64,000 nucleotides of DNA, taken from positions 507,829 to 571,828 of the forward strand of contig NW_027192197.1 of NCBI RefSeq assembly GCF_041956535.1, read 5' to 3'. The stretch's first letter is position 1. The number at the start of each line of letters is the position of its first letter. Both the position numbers and the translations under genes were made by a program. Positions 44,777 to 58,593 of the stretch are shown here, in pieces. This stretch comes from Calcarisporiella thermophila CBS 279.70. Lineage: Eukaryota; Calcarisporiellomycota. The notes beneath the pieces are model-generated. The model was not told the DNA's origin, did not search any database, and saw only the letters and a list, made by a program, of their open reading frames with translations.

Positions 44777-46740
44777 CTAAACTCGTGCTACATCCTCTAC
44801 TTCAGAAATCGCATTCTCCTCCTTGCTGCGATCGACCTTGACTTCCAACGTTTGATTTGATGGGTTGAGTCGAGAATGGCGATAACCATAAACAGCATAG
44901 AAGAGTATTCCAATAGCTACCCAAATAGCCAGTCTATACAACGTTTCAGTCGTCGAAGTACCAAGTAGGAGAATACAAAGGGCGGCACCGATCAGTGGCA
45001 AGATCACGATTTTTCCTCCTGGGACTTTAAATTTACGGGGAGCGTCGGGCTCCTTGAAGCGTAGATAGATCACTCCAATATGAACAAATAGGAAAGCCAG
45101 AAGGGTACCAGCGCTGGTGAGCTCACTTAATACCCCAAGCGGCAAAACTCCACTCAGAATGGCTGTGATCATTCCACAAAAGATAGTTGTGTAGACAGGC
45201 GTCTTAAATCTTGGATGCAGATATGTAGTGAATTTAGGGAACAGCCCATCCTTCCCAATTGTGTAAAGGATTCGTGGCATAGCGATAAGAAGTACTAGAA
45301 TCACTGAAGTAAGCCCTGCTATCGCTCCCAAATCTACAATGATATTAAGCCATCTCATTCCCGTGTGATTTAGGACAAGGGCCATTGGCGCGGCGTGTTG
45401 GGACGCTAACCTTGCAAAATCTTTATAGTTCACGACCCCAGTCATAATTAAACATGCCGCGATATACAAGACGGTGCACACGAGTAGCGAACCGAGGATT
45501 CCAATGGGCAAATCACGCTGCGGGTTCTTTGCCTCTTGAGCAGTGGTGGTGACTGCATCGAAGCCAATGTAAGCGAAGAATACGATGGATGCAGCTTGGA
45601 ACATGCCCGTGACTCCATATCTGCCAAAGCTGCCTTCGTTTTCTGGGATGAAGGGTGTATAGTTGGAAGGATCAACGAACTTGATGCAGGCAAAGATAAC
45701 TGCAGTTGCCATGAAGATGAGGAATGTTACCGAATTTTGGGACGGAAATAAGCTCAACCAAAGAGATACTTACACACTAGAACAACAAGGACCTTCATGG
45801 TCACAATTATATTATTGAAGCGAGCTGATTCGCGAATTCCAAACATTAAGATAATGGTGATGGTTATACAAATGCATACTGCAGGTAAGTTCAAGTAATC
45901 GCCGGTAACATGGAAGGCGTTCTCTGTCCACTCTACAGGGGCATTCGTCAAATGCTTATTGATACTAACGCCCAATGACCCGAAGAAATCTGTAGTATAT
46001 CCTGACCATCCTGTTTATAAATAGTGGCTCAGTACATTTTAACTACATCGCCAGCAGTATATCATCTCCACATACCAACGGCGACTGTTGATGCTCCCAA
46101 AAGGTATTCCAAAATTAGACTCCACCCAATCAGAAAGGCCACAAACTCGCCCATAGTTGCCGACGCATACTGTAAAATGGCGCAGAGGTAAGCAGGTGGT
46201 CAGAACGAAAATGGACTTTTCTCACTTACAGTATAGGCGGAACCAGCAACAGGTATCATCGAAGCCATCTAAATTATAGGGAGAGGCTTGGCTTTAGTAC
46301 TGGGAAAAGGCTTGGCCCAAACACGTATACCGAGAAAGTATATCTCTCGGTGCCGATTAATATCTCTAAACTGCTCCATTTACCTCAGCATAAGACAAGC
46401 CAGCTAAACCACTGGCAATTCCTGCAACAATAAACGAGATGGAGATTGCTGGTCCTGCATTGTCCCCTGCAACCTTACCTAATTATAGGAATGATGAAGT
46501 TAATATTCAACCTACACGCTTGGTCTGTATGAATATACCTGGAAGCACGAAAATGCCTGTGCCTATAATTGCACCTACTCCCACCATAATTAGATCTAGA
46601 GCCCCTAGACTCCTCCGAAAATTGGAGTGGGCAACCTCTTCCTCCAGTTGATTAAGAGGCCTTCGCGTGAACAGTCTACGTAATACATGCCTCCAGAAAG
46701 ACCCCTCGTATGAGACAAGTGATATTGATTTTTCCGCCAT
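44777..46740 (-). CDS. cationic amino-acid transporter (APC superfamily, CAT/SLC7 type)
   Basis: Six exons (46740-46539, 46478-46384, 46268-46230, 46169-46076, 46010 to about 45770, about 45755-44777). The start is the ATG before AEKSISLVS; a longer frame begins only at GTG. The first helix carries the substrate-binding GVGAIIGTGIFVLPG. Then come NAGPAISISFIVAGIASGLA, YAEMASMIPVAGSAYTYAS and GEFVAFLIGWSLILEYLL, all typical of CAT proteins, followed by FFAYIGFDAVTTTAQEAKNP and DLPIGILGS. About 14 membrane helices are expected. The C-terminus is the soluble KVDRSKEENAISEVEDVARV. The protein should import arginine, lysine or ornithine at the plasma or vacuolar membrane. The junction of exons 5 and 6 uses a weak donor in my reading (GT-GTGTAAG), so a few residues there are uncertain. 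Confidence 0.9.
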
Positions 46741-49099
46741 CAACACGACCGTGGATATATAATAAATCCGAAAAGGAATTCTACAGAATTATAAATAGGT
46801 CTACTCTGGGGGGTGCGTCAGGGTTTGCCGCTATTTATAGTGCATCCTCTCCAACATGTAATGAGGAAAAAAAATGACTCTTCTCGATAGAATCGGGAAT
46901 GGAGGGGCTCAGGTTAGTTGCCTGCTCGGCGTTCATTTTTTTTTTTCTTAGAGAACAAGTACGACCGAGTATCGTTAAATTGAAGTTCCGAAAAGGCCAA
47001 TTTTTTTACTTTCGTGAAAGGGACATATGTGGTATTGTGGATGACAACGAACGCTGCTGTGAAACTGAGTGGTCAGGATTGATGGGTTCCCTTGTCTTGG
47101 CCCTTCCTATTGAATAACTATTTACCGGCTTATATAAGGTTATCACCAAACAATCTATACATATTACTTTTCATTTCATTTCGTTTCGTTTAGGAAGCAC
47201 TTTCGACAAAGTATGTTGGAGCTCCCCACATATTAGCACCTTAGCCTCGCTCAAAGAGGGTTTATTTCCCGCTTGGTTACTTAAAAGCAAAACTTATTCT
47301 TATATTATCAAGCAATTAATAATCTATTACTGAGGTTCTCTTGTTGAGAAAGAAATTTAAGGCCCAGTTGGTAAAGACTTCCACTAAAAATGCAACGGAG
47401 ATGAATTCGGACTTAAGCCACGCTTGAATCGATATAGAAACTCCATGGCAGCTTGTTGGGGGAAACGTGAACGCGGTGCCTGACCTAGCTTCACTGTCCC
47501 ACTCGGACTTTCTTTTGCTGCTTATGGCTACGACAACAGCGCTAATCCTGCTAGCTTTTACCACTTCCTTATGAACAAGATCTTATGACCACGTTGAGTT
47601 TTAATTCTGTTGAAGCGGCATGCGCTTGGAGAACTCCACGGTTATTCTTGACATAAGGACTTGCTTTACCGAACGAGAAGAATACGACGTTAGATTCTAC
47701 GCAAGCATGAATGCATCCCTCTAAGCATTCCTATAATCTAACACTATTTTATTTGCGAGGTCCAAGCTAATGAGAATACTAACACTTGTGTGCCAAAATT
47801 TGATATTGGCGCCCCGTATTAGGGCCGAACTTGCGAAGAGTGTTCTTCCCAAATCAACTGGGACATAATGCATGCATGATGCAAACAAGTCATTTACATT
47901 GAATTTCAGCTACAAATATTTCATTTTTGTGAAATCATTTTATTCACAGTACTCTGGGCGCTAAAACTTTTTATCCCTTATAACCGCCCATTAATTAATT
48001 TTCAGGTGCCCGACTCAAGATAAAACAATCACACGCCAACCGGTAAACTTGTTTCTTTTTATGATGGCTCTCTCGTTGATATAGTACATTTCAACAATAA
48101 TATTCTAGCTTAATCTCACCAGACTCCTCCTTTCTGTAAGTTTATGCAAACAGTCCGATTAAATAGTGATGGATAGTTCTAATACAGCTCACCATAAGGG
48201 CAAAATGCTCTTCCATCATAAAGGGAAATATGCCTTGACAAAAGTAAATCGCGGTAGTGCCAATGTGAATAATGAATCTCAGATGGAAACTTGTTCACCT
48301 AGTCATGGGGATATTCGGAGTCAACAACTGCTTGTACTACAAAGCGATGTTAGATAGGTTGATATAGGTTGAAGATTCGGGATAACTCCCGTCATAACAA
48401 ATATTACCATCTATATCTTTTAGATGTTGAGGTCATGTTTTCATTGCGATGCTCTACTTGCTCCACTTTATATTGCACGCCTGGTGTCTGAAATAAGTTA
48501 TCATTATAAAATCTGTATCTTCCGCCATTGATTTTTGGTGCATTACAAGCCACCCATGGATTGTTTTCATAGAAACATATATTCAACTATTGGGAAAATA
48601 CCTTAAAGCCTTTCCTACAATTAATACAAGAACGGATCAGCATTGATTGTGCAAAGTCAACTGTGATTAAGTAAAGTCCAAGTCATGTTAGAGGTGTTCA
48701 ATGTGTGTTCAATATTTCTCTTTTTTTTTTAATGGATTTGTATGGAAATGGTCGTTTAATTCGGAAATTTGCTGTTTTGTTTAGTCACTGATGCACTCCC
48801 TATATATGGACTTACATAGAAACCGCTTGGGAGTTAATTCATCCATGAGACTAGTAAACATTCTACGCAAGGTCCAAAAAAAAATTATGCAACTACAATT
48901 GGCCATGAACATCCGAACCCACTCTTGTCTGTTATTCATATTGTGTAGTAGAAATTTAAAAAATAATAACTTGAGCGAATTGCGTGCACTGTTGGTTTAA
49001 TTTATATTCAATTGAAATACTCGTGGCGCAGATATTAACGCGTTAAAATTTGTAAAATATCGCGTTACTTGCATTGCCAGGAGAAAAGATTTATTGCTT
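46741..49099. other. long AT-rich intergenic region
   Basis: About 2.4 kb with no supportable gene. Short ORFs are present, but none has recognisable motifs or plausible splicing. An ATTTC/GTTTC pentamer-like run lies at about 47170-47192. Confidence 0.5.
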
Positions 49100-52000
49100 A
49101 TGACCACCACGCCAATGAAGCGCAAGGAGGGCGCGCACGCCCACACAATTGGTGGAGATTCGATCTCGATCTCTTCTTCTCCATTCGCCCCTCCTTCCCT
49201 CAAGAAACGCAAGACTGCTGGATCAACAAATTCCGATGTGAACTCGCGATCATTCGAAGAAGATCTTGAAGAATTGAGTAAGATACAAACAACAACACGA
49301 TCTTGGTCACGACCACCACCTCCATCACTAGATCCGAAGAACGATGTCCTTAGTAATTATTCTTCTTTTCATGTGCGATAATGCCACCCTTTGTTTAATA
49401 TCATTACTTTTAATTTTAGTTTTTCAACAATTGGAATCCGATGATTATGTTGATATGAAAACTAATGAACCAGTAGTTCGGTTTTTTGGCGTGACTGAGG
49501 TGTGATCATTTCTAATCACATGTTAGATTCGAGATTGCAATGTGTTCATAACTGCATAATAATAATTTAGGATGGTGCTACCGTGCTCTGCCACGTACTC
49601 GGGTTTTTCCCATACTTCTACTTCCCAGCGCCAAATGGACTTACCCTGCAAAATCTCAACGATATTAAGACAACACTTGCTGTATGTATCAGTCTTACCA
49701 TATAGATAGTAATTTTCTAATGTCTTCTCTGCATTATTCAAATAGGAGAAAGTTAAAGGGCAGAATGGGATACTTAAGGTTGAAATAATCCAGAAACAAA
49801 GTATTTGGGGATACCACGGGAAAGTCAAGTTTCCTTTCGTGAAAGTAACAGTGCGAGATCCTAAACAAATCGCTCCTCTTCGGAGGGCAATAGAGGAAGG
49901 AATACCGCTGTCTGGTTTTCCAACTGGCGAACGCCGGACATACGAGAGTAACATTGAATTCACGCTACGTTTCATGATCGATCATAAGGTAATGGGTGCA
50001 AACTGGCTCGAGTTGCCTGCGGGTTCATATAGAATGAGAGCAAACAAGATATCCAACTGTCAAATTGAGGTTGAAGTAAAGTAAGTAAAAGGTGGATTAA
50101 ATACCTTCGGATTTATTTAACAATATCATATCTATTTAATTCTGCTATAGTTGTGATAAAATAATAAGTCATGCACCTGAAGGGGATTGGCAGAAGATAG
50201 CTCCTCTTCGCATTCTCAGTTTCGACATTGAATGTGCTGGTCGAAAAGGGATATTTCCGGAGGCTGAAGTCGACCCTGTGATTCAAATAGCTAATATTAT
50301 AACAGTTTATGGTTTTTATCCGTTTGATTTACTTCTATATTCTCGCTGCCATGCTTATTCTCGTTAATTAAATAGGTCAAGATCAGCCCCTCATTCGCAA
50401 CGTATTCACATTAGGGAGTTGCGCACCCATTGTTGGCGCCCACATCCTGTCATTTGAAAAAGAGGAGGAGCTTTTGCAGAAATGGAGCGAGTTTATTGCA
50501 GAGGTTCGCTTTTTGTACTCAAGCTTATGCTTTAGATCTATTATTTACAGCCTTCATGTTTTGTTTGACAGGCGGATCCAGATATAGTGATAGGTTACAA
50601 TACCGCAAACTTCGATATTCCTTATCTCTTAGACCGAGCCAAGAGCCTAAAAGTGGATTCTTTCCCATTTCTTGGACGCCTACGAGGTAAGCTGTATTAA
50701 TATGATTTATGTTAGTAGTACTTTAATAATAATATATTTAATGTAGGCGTACGTTCCGAGGCTAGAGACAGTCGATTCTCTTCCAAAGCATACGGCACGC
50801 GTGATAATAAGCACACAAATCTTGACGGTCGCCTCCAAATTGATTTGCTGCAAGTTATGCAACGGGACTATAAATTGCGTTCATATACCCTCAACTCGGT
50901 CTGCGCGCATTTCCTTGGTATGAAATTATTTACACTCGTATTTTTAAGTTGGGAAAATGGGACCGACTCATGATTAATTGATAGACGAGCAAAAGGAGGA
51001 CGTACATTATTCAATTATCACAGAGCTGCAAAATGGCAACGATGAGACAAGACGACGTTTGGCTGTATATTGTTTGAAGGTAAATTGCCAACTACATGGA
51101 ATGAATACTGTAACTGTCGTTTGAATATATGTATGTGGATACCTAGGATGCTTATCTACCGCAACGACTTATGGACAAGCTTATGTGTCTTATCAACTAT
51201 ATGGAAATGGCTCGTGTCACAGGAGTGCCCTTCAGCTACCTCCTTTCTCGAGGCCAACAGATCAAAGTTATTTCGCAGCTTTACCGGAAAGCTTTCGAGG
51301 AGGATCTTGTTATTCCGGCAATGAAATCAATGGGTATGAATGAACGTTTTCCACAAAGTATTCCATTATTTGATGGTTTCCACTGACTCTACATTATCAT
51401 TCGTTCAGGATCTGACGAACAATATGAAGGAGCCACAGTCATAGAACCTAAAAAGGGATATTATAGTTTGCCCATCGCTACGCTCGACTTCAGTTCCCTG
51501 TATCCGTCTATCATGATGGCTCACAATTTATGCTACACTACGCTCTTAGAACCCAACAACCCGATTAAGCAGCAGATGGACGAAAACGATTACATCGTGA
51601 CTCCGAATAAAGGTAGCATATTATAAAATAGGTACATTATTTAATGACCAGCAGATTGAGGATTTTACTACAGACTGTTTCGTGAAACCGAGCGTTCGCA
51701 AAGGCATTTTACCCACAATTCTTGAGGATCTGATTTCCGCACGAAAAAGAGCAAAAGCCGACCTGAAAAAAGAGACTGATCCATTCAAAAAAGCAGTACT
51801 TGATGGCCGCCAGCTTGCCCTCAAGGTATGAGAAAAAACTTTTTTCGCTTTCGCTACAAACCATTTGACATTGAATGTTCAATATTGTAGATAAGTGCCA
51901 ACTCGGTGTATGGTTTTACGGGTGCAACCGTCGGCAAACTACCCTGTCTCGAGATTTCGTCAAGTGTCACAGCATACGGACGAGTGATGATTGAACAGAC

Positions 52001-53433
52001 TAAAAATGTAAGCATGTCTCTTCTCTTCTTGAAATGAAACGATGATTAAATTCTGCCGCTCAGCTTATCGAAGCCAATTACACTATTGCAAATGGTTACA
52101 AATATAATGCCGAGGTCATCTATGGTGATACCGACTCTGTCATGATCAAATTTGGACCCGACAAACTAGAGGATGTTATGGAACTTGGTATGATGTTATA
52201 TTAATCATTTTGCTTGAGCCACAACGATGTCTAACTTTTACTATTAAACAAGGTAATGCTGCTGCCTCTTTTGTCAGTCAGACATTTATTCGACCGATCA
52301 AACTCGAGTTCGAGAAGGTGTATTACCCATATTTGCTCATCTCCAAAAAACGATATGCTGGACTCTATTGGACAAATCCTGAGAAGCCAGACAAAATGGA
52401 TTGCAAAGGAATAGAGGTAAATAAAACATGAAAGAAAAGCCTAAGTAGTAAATGGTACTGATGTTAACTCTACCTGCTTAGACTGTTCGTCGTGATAACT
52501 GCCGACTTGTTTCAACGGTAATAGATACATGCTTACGAAAGATTTTGATTGACAAAGATGTCAAAGGAGCGCAAGAGTAAGTGATATTAAAATACCATCG
52601 GATTGCTTAGTGCTTAATCCATTTTTTCGCCAAATAGCTATGCCAAGCACGTTATTGCAGACCTCTTGCAAAATAAGATAGATATGTCACAGTTGGTGAT
52701 CACAAAAGCACTCAGCAAATCTGACTACGCTGCTAAACAGGCCCATGTGGAGCTTGCCGAGAGAATGAGGCAGCGCGATGCAGGCTCCGCTCCTACGCTT
52801 GGTGATCGTGTCGCATATGTTATCGTTAAAGCGTATAAAGGAGCTGCTGCATATGAAAGATCGGAGGATCCAATCTATGTGCTTGAAAATAATATTCCAA
52901 TCGATACAAAATATTACCTTGATAACCAGCTCTCAAAGCCACTGATGCGTCTATTCGAGCCAATCCTTGGAGAGAAGGCGGAATCTCTTTGTAAATTTCT
53001 TGTTTTTTTTTTTACTATTGGAGTATGATCAAAGGGAAGATCTATTGACTTTTTCTGGCTTTCTCTAGTGACGGGTGAACATACTCGAACGGTCCAAGTA
53101 TCCACTCCAACCGTCGGGGGTCTGATGCGCTTTGCCGTCAAAACACTTACCTGTATGGGGTGTAAGACTCCACTTCCAAAAGGAGAAAAGGCCGTTTGTA
53201 AATACTGCAAACCTCGCATCGACGAGCTATATCAAAAGCAGCTGAGCACGGTGAATGACTTGGAGGTGCGGTTTAGTCGATTATGGACCCAATGCCAGCG
53301 ATGCCAAGGAAGTTTAAATCAGGATGTTATCTGCACGAGCAAAGATTGTCCGATTTTTTATATGCGAAAAAAAGCACAAAAGGACTTGAAGGATGCGACC
53401 AACAATTTGGAGCGTTTTGACTATGAATGGTAG
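49100..53433 (+). CDS. POL3: DNA polymerase delta catalytic subunit
   Basis: About 18 exons give some 1,070 residues, normal for POLD1/Pol3. The N-terminus is basic ([14 protein letters not shown]) like a nuclear signal. The proofreading exonuclease is intact: Exo I SFDIECAG, Exo [17 protein letters not shown], Exo III YCLKDAYLP. Polymerase motifs are intact: A in [19 protein letters not shown] in [14 protein letters not shown] in YGDTDSV, and the KKRYAG region. The C-terminus has CysA (CMGC and CKYC) and CysB (CQRC, CTSKDC), the latter binding the Fe-S cluster that holds the accessory subunit. The enzyme makes the lagging strand and works with PCNA in the nucleus. Exon sequences and third positions are AT-rich compared with genes before 36 kb. 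Confidence 0.96.
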
Positions 53434-53804
53434 AAAAGGGCGGTTACTATAAAGGAAGAACGGAGGTTGAGGCCCAAGTGAAATTTTGTAGTTTTGCATA
53501 TTTTAGTTTTCTTCTTATATTATCACCTTCATACTCTATATGAACCACAAAATTTCTTTGACACTGGTATCTTGTCACTCCACTGGCTGTACTCTCGTAT
53601 TGAGACCACAGAATTCTCCTGATGGAATAAAACCTCGTGAGAATCTTGTGGCTTAGTCTCACCAATTAATCTTTCCAACGAATACAGCTACTCCATAGAA
53701 ATCCCAAGAATTGGCCACTCTTAATTTTAGTAATTCAGGGCTTTAAGGACATCATCGTAACGAGAGGGGTTGTTTTCAAGGAAGACATATAAATTTCAGA
53801 GGCG
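53434..53804. other. intergenic spacer
   Basis: POL3 3' UTR and promoter of the CHIP gene. No other feature seen. Confidence 0.5.
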
Positions 53805-55259
53805 ATGGACCCCGCATCACTAGCAGAATATCACAAACGCAAGGGCAACACTTTATTTAAGAGACATGACTTTGAACTGGCAATTAACGAATATTCCATA
53901 GCGATCGTAAGTGTTCTTTAATACTCAATGCAACGCAGATAATAGGAGTGTATGCTCCTTTCCATTTCAAATCTTTGTTTTTATCTCACTGTTTAGGACA
54001 GAGTGATAATGGATAAGGATTACTAAGCAAATACTATGTTTTTTATTAGATCAAAAATCCCATTATATCCACCTATTATACAAATCGCGCGCTATGTGAA
54101 CTTAAGGTGAGAAGAGTAGAACTTGGATCGCAATCAATTCAGTGAATTTAGCTTTTTTTTTATTCTATTTCAGTTAGAGAAATATGACGCAGTAGTGAAT
54201 GATTGCCAAAAAGCAATCGAGTTAGATCCGAATACAGGTAAGCAATGGATGTTCTTATTTGTGAAGACTGATCCATCATCATTAACTCTTTTTAACCTAA
54301 TTTAAATATAGTCAAAGGCTATTATTTTGTAAGTCATCGTATATTCTGCGCTAAGTCGTCCATATCTACATGAGTCTCCTCTATAGATGGGTCAGGCATT
54401 TTTAGAAATGAAGCGATTCGTGGATGCTATTGCGTATCTTAAAAAAGGTGATTATACCCGCTATAAAACTATAACTACAATATTTAATGGGCATCTCTTT
54501 TTTCTGGATAAATTTTTGCAGCTTATCATCTCGCATTAGATCAACAAGTCACGTACACTTCGGATATTGTCAGCGCATTACTGAAGGCGCGAAAGGCAAA
54601 GTGGGATGCTGACGAGACGCTAAGGGTTCAGCGTGAGTCCGCATTGCTAAGATATATGCGTGATTTGATCAACCAAGAACGGCAAAAGTAAGACATGGAT
54701 CAATTTTTGAGGTGATGCTGGCACTCAATGACATATTGTTTTGTTTGTATTTCCCTTCCAGACAACTTGATAACGTTGACAAAGAGGATCCAGACCACTT
54801 GCTGATTATAGACACAGTGAATACTGAACATGTACGAGTTTTTTGATCAAATGAATGCGCCAGTTTAAGTATAACAGCGGTATTTTCTAATATAGGATGA
54901 GAGACTCTCTGAACTCCAGGTTGTATTCGAGCGCTCAGAAGAGAGATTACAGCGACGGGAGATACCCGAGAGCTTCATAGATCCCATATCTTTTAATATT
55001 ATGCATGGTAGGATTCCGTTGGGTATTTAAATGCACTTTCTTTTCTTAAAAAAGCTTTGTGTTCCTCCTAGATCCTGTCATCACACCATCTGGAATCACA
55101 TATGAACGCACTGCTCTGAAAGAGCACATCAAAGTCATTGGTTCATTCGACCCTCTAACCCGCGCACCGCTCAACGAGCGAAATTTAATATCCAATCTTG
55201 CTCTCAAGGAAGCAATAGAGGACTTTTTACGGAAAAATGGATGGGCCGCAGACTATTAG
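53805..55259 (+). CDS. STUB1: CHIP/STUB1-type co-chaperone E3 ubiquitin ligase (TPR + U-box)
   Basis: Nine exons (53805-53906, 54050-54106, 54174-54237, 54312-54328, 54387-54447, 54522-54687, 54762-54831, 54896-55007, 55072-55259) give 278 residues; human CHIP has 303. Three TPR repeats fill residues 1-110 (KRKGNTLFKRHDFELAINEY, YYTNRALCELKLEKYDAVV, GYYFMGQAFLEMKRFVDAI) and keep the clamp residues K, N, N and K/R that bind the EEVD tails of Hsp70 and Hsp90. A helical hairpin follows. The U-box covers the last 75 residues (IPESFIDPISFNIMHDPVIT, then SGITYERTALKEHI and FDPLTRAPL). CHIP ubiquitylates chaperone-bound misfolded proteins. It is usual in animals and scarce in ascomycetes. One exon is only 17 bases. 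Confidence 0.93.
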
Positions 55260-55652
55260 CGGATTTCTCTCTTTTGGATTGCAATAGATTATGGGGGGTT
55301 AAAGACAATAGATGAACAAAACTATTATATCAACATATTTACAAGCGACATACTGGTTTGTTCAAACCTTGAAAGTTGTTAAATTTTACATCAGATCTCC
55401 ATTTATTTTTCAAGCTTTCTCTTTCTTCTCTCTCTTATACTTGTAAGCCCTTTTATCGATTTTTTTTTTTTGTATTAAAATATAATTATTAAATGTTTTT
55501 AATCACCCATTGAAAACCAAATAAGCCTTTTCAACGACCTTGTGACCGCAAAATCTGAACTTAAAAATGTGTTGCACAGGGTGGCCAAACACCCCTTTCA
55601 TTTCTTCCTCTTTCTGTTATGGCTAAATGAGCTTGTTGTAAATCCTTAGAAA
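55260..55652. other. intergenic spacer
   Basis: AT-rich, with a T-run at 55460-55471. Holds the CHIP 3' flank and epsin promoter. Confidence 0.5.
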
Positions 55653-58171
55653 ATGAGCAAGTATACCGCCAAAAGTGCGCTTCGCGTCGTGTAAGTGGAT
55701 TCATTCCTCTCTTTCTCATTAGCATGCGTTTACCTGGGGTCGCCATGCTGACCCCTTGAAAGTTGAATGAAGAATTGTTTTATGTTGAAATGTTAAAATG
55801 TCACAAAAAACTTAATTGACTCACCAACTCATTTCTTCTGCTCAAAAACAGTAAGAATTATACCAGGGGCTATTCAGATATCCAGGCGAAGATCCGTGAA
55901 GCAACCTCGAATGATCCATGGGGACCGTCGGGAACCCTCATGCATGAGATTGCACAGTACACATTCAATGAGTGAGTTTATTAAATATATCCCCATTGGT
56001 CTTACCTTCTAATACTTAACTAACTGACTTGCGTCCATATTCAGAGGTGCATTTCCTGAGATAATGGATATGTTAAGTAAAAGACTGAATGACAAAGGTA
56101 TAAAGGCATTGATATATTGTAAGGGAATAACGGTAATGAACTTTTCTCTTTTGTTTCAGGGAAAAACTGGAGACATGTTTTCAAGGTGCTCAACGAACTA
56201 TATGAGTAATACATCTAAACTATGTGTTTATTTTGAGATATATCTACAGGCATTGAACCTCCTTGACTACTGCCTCCACGTTGGTTCTGAAATGGTTATT
56301 TCATATATGAAAGAAAATAGCTATCTTATTAAGACTCTTCGACAGTTTCAACATATCGATGAAAATGGAAAAGATGTGGGAGCAAATGGTAATTCACCCC
56401 GGCTCCGGTTTATCACTTAAGCTAATTTATATCTATGCTCCACAGTGCGTCTTAAAGCGAAAGATATTGTTAATTTAATTGAGGATGAGCCGCGCCTGTT
56501 GGAGGAGCGTAAACAACGCAAGAGAATGCTGAACCGTATGACGCCCAGTTCCATCCATAAAAACTCACTTGGAGTTCGTTCATACACATTAGACCACTCC
56601 GAAATGAATAATTCATATCGACAAAGTTATTTGGATGAAGATCGGGATTTGCAGCGCGCTATCGAGGAGAGCAAGCAAACCGCGCTTGAACATGAGCAGA
56701 GGATGAAGGCCAGGTAGGGTGTTCATTGTGAATATTGGTAGTACAGCTAAATCGACTTTTGGCTTTTTCCCTCTCAGAGAATCATTTTTAGAGAAATACC
56801 TCGATAACGGCAGGCGAGAATCGAAGGATGAAAATGAAACGATCAAAAAACAAGCCGACAGTGGCTCGACAGCTCCTTCTCTGCCGGTTCAATATGACAT
56901 TTTCGGCAGCCCAGTTTTCGGCAACTCAAAACCCATAGTCCAATCACCTCAACCTCTTGAGCTTGCTTTTCAACCTTACGTGACGCCACAGAATTCGCAA
57001 GCGAACCCAGGCCATAATGTCGGATATTTTGACATCTCGACAGGTGCCATTGGATTCCAGAATATGATCAATACACAATGGAGTATGAACTCTAGACAAT
57101 CTCCTCATGCGCCTCTGTCGCTATTGCATCAGAACACACTAGGGGTCCTTTCAAATTCGCTCCCCCAAGCGCATTCGCTGTCAACCCCAGTGTCGCCCCA
57201 GAGCCAACCAAATTTCCAAGAAATTAACCCCTTCAAACAATATAATGGGCATGCGTTCAGTGCTCCAACCTCACCTGTTGCCGTCCCTCCTTCGTTCCGA
57301 TCTCATTCGTTCAGCATATCATCGATGCAGAACCGTGAATTTCCATTCAATCAAACAGCCTATGATGCGGCCATTTCGATGAGCACCACTATGCAAAATC
57401 CAGTGAGTCAATTGAGCAATTGAAGATATATAGAGGCTTCCTAATTGTTTTACAATGATTCAGTGTAATGCTGAGCTTTTTGCGCAAACTCCTCACGAAA
57501 AATATGCACAACTTGACTCTATAATTGCGACACGCAATCGTGGAGTGGATACTTTCGGAAACATGGGGGACCTTCGGATCCCTTCGTGAGTCTCAAAAAT
57601 CAGCATCCTGAGCTATCACAAATATTAACCTTGCTTGAATATTTTAGTGGAACCGGATTCAAAACCAATGCAAATAGGAATGGGAGCGAGGTAGGTGTCA
57701 ACAACAATCCATTCGACACCGCGCTTGTATCCTCTAAACCTGCTCCGATAACCGCTGATTTACTTGGTCTGGAGACTGAGAGCAGCATGAATAGTCCGCA
57801 GTTCACGGAAATTCAGGTAATAATTAAAGGTTATTTACTTGGCAGCTTAAACCAACCAAAATTGACGCTTTCTATCCCCATACTTGCCTGCACGCGATTA
57901 GTCTAACAACACCTCTATCTCCTCAATTTCTTCTCGTGCGCGCACACCTTCTCAAATCGAACAAAGCTACTCTTCCGACCGTGCCAACGAATTAGGCAAC
58001 GCTTATTTTGGCAAGTTCCCATCCAAGAATCATACCAACCCTTTCCAGGAGAGACTTGGTGAAATATGGGGTGAAAAGGGTTTTGACAGATTTACATCAG
58101 TGCAGTCCGCCGTGCCAGTCAACGAACCCAACGTGTATAGGGACACCGGCCGTTCCTTTTCACTGATCTAA
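55653..58171 (+). CDS. ENT1: epsin (ENTH-domain endocytic adaptor)
   Basis: Ten exons (55653-55690, 55852-55971, 56045-56097, 56160-56185, 56250-56388, 56446-56713, 56778-57402, 57464-57585, 57648-57816, 57902-58171) give 609 residues. The ENTH domain fills residues 1-150: VKNYTRGYSDIQAKIRE, SNDPWGPSGTLMHEIAQYT, GKNWRHVFKALNLLDYCLHV. A ubiquitin-interacting motif is present (DEDRDLQRAIEESKQTALEH). Three NPF motifs (INPFKQ, NNPFDT, TNPFQE) bind EH-domain proteins such as Pan1/Eps15. The conserved GVDTFGNMGDLRIPS also occurs. Epsins bind PIP2, bend membrane and link ubiquitylated cargo to clathrin during endocytosis. The C-terminus lacks a clear clathrin box at the extreme end. Exon 4 has only 26 bases. 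Confidence 0.94.
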
Positions 58172-58593
58172 GTTATCATTCCTCTCAAATAGTCTACGCA
58201 TTGTTAATTGCTATTACGGATATCATTGATTCTATATCGCAAACTGCCCTAATATAGCAAATTTCGGTTATAAATTGTATTTTTATCCTCTTGGAATCTC
58301 TTCTAGTTTGAACTATGGAATAATCCTAGTATAGGACTTGTCTCACTCCCCTGGCTCTGATATCACCACTATTCATTCCCTATTCCTATTTTCTATCGTT
58401 TTGTGTTTTGATTTTTTTTTTTCTATGGCTATTATCTCTTCGCCGTATCACAGATGCTTTCGTAGGTTGGATAGGAATTCAGTGACTTAAATACAATATT
58501 ATATTAACTTCTGGACGCATAATATCGCCAGTCAGGATCATATTCATATCAAAACCGAAAAACAGCCTTTGAAAAGCAATCTGAAATATAGAA
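58172..58593. other. convergent 3' spacer
   Basis: T-rich around 58410. Separates the stops of epsin (+) and the lipase (-). No gene seen. Confidence 0.6.

Noticed and set aside
46741-49099. Minus ORF at 47316-47564 and plus ORF at 48166-48357 as genes
   Set aside because: The first starts at GTG and the second has only a short His/Lys repeat. Neither shows a domain, plausible splicing or a promoter signal.
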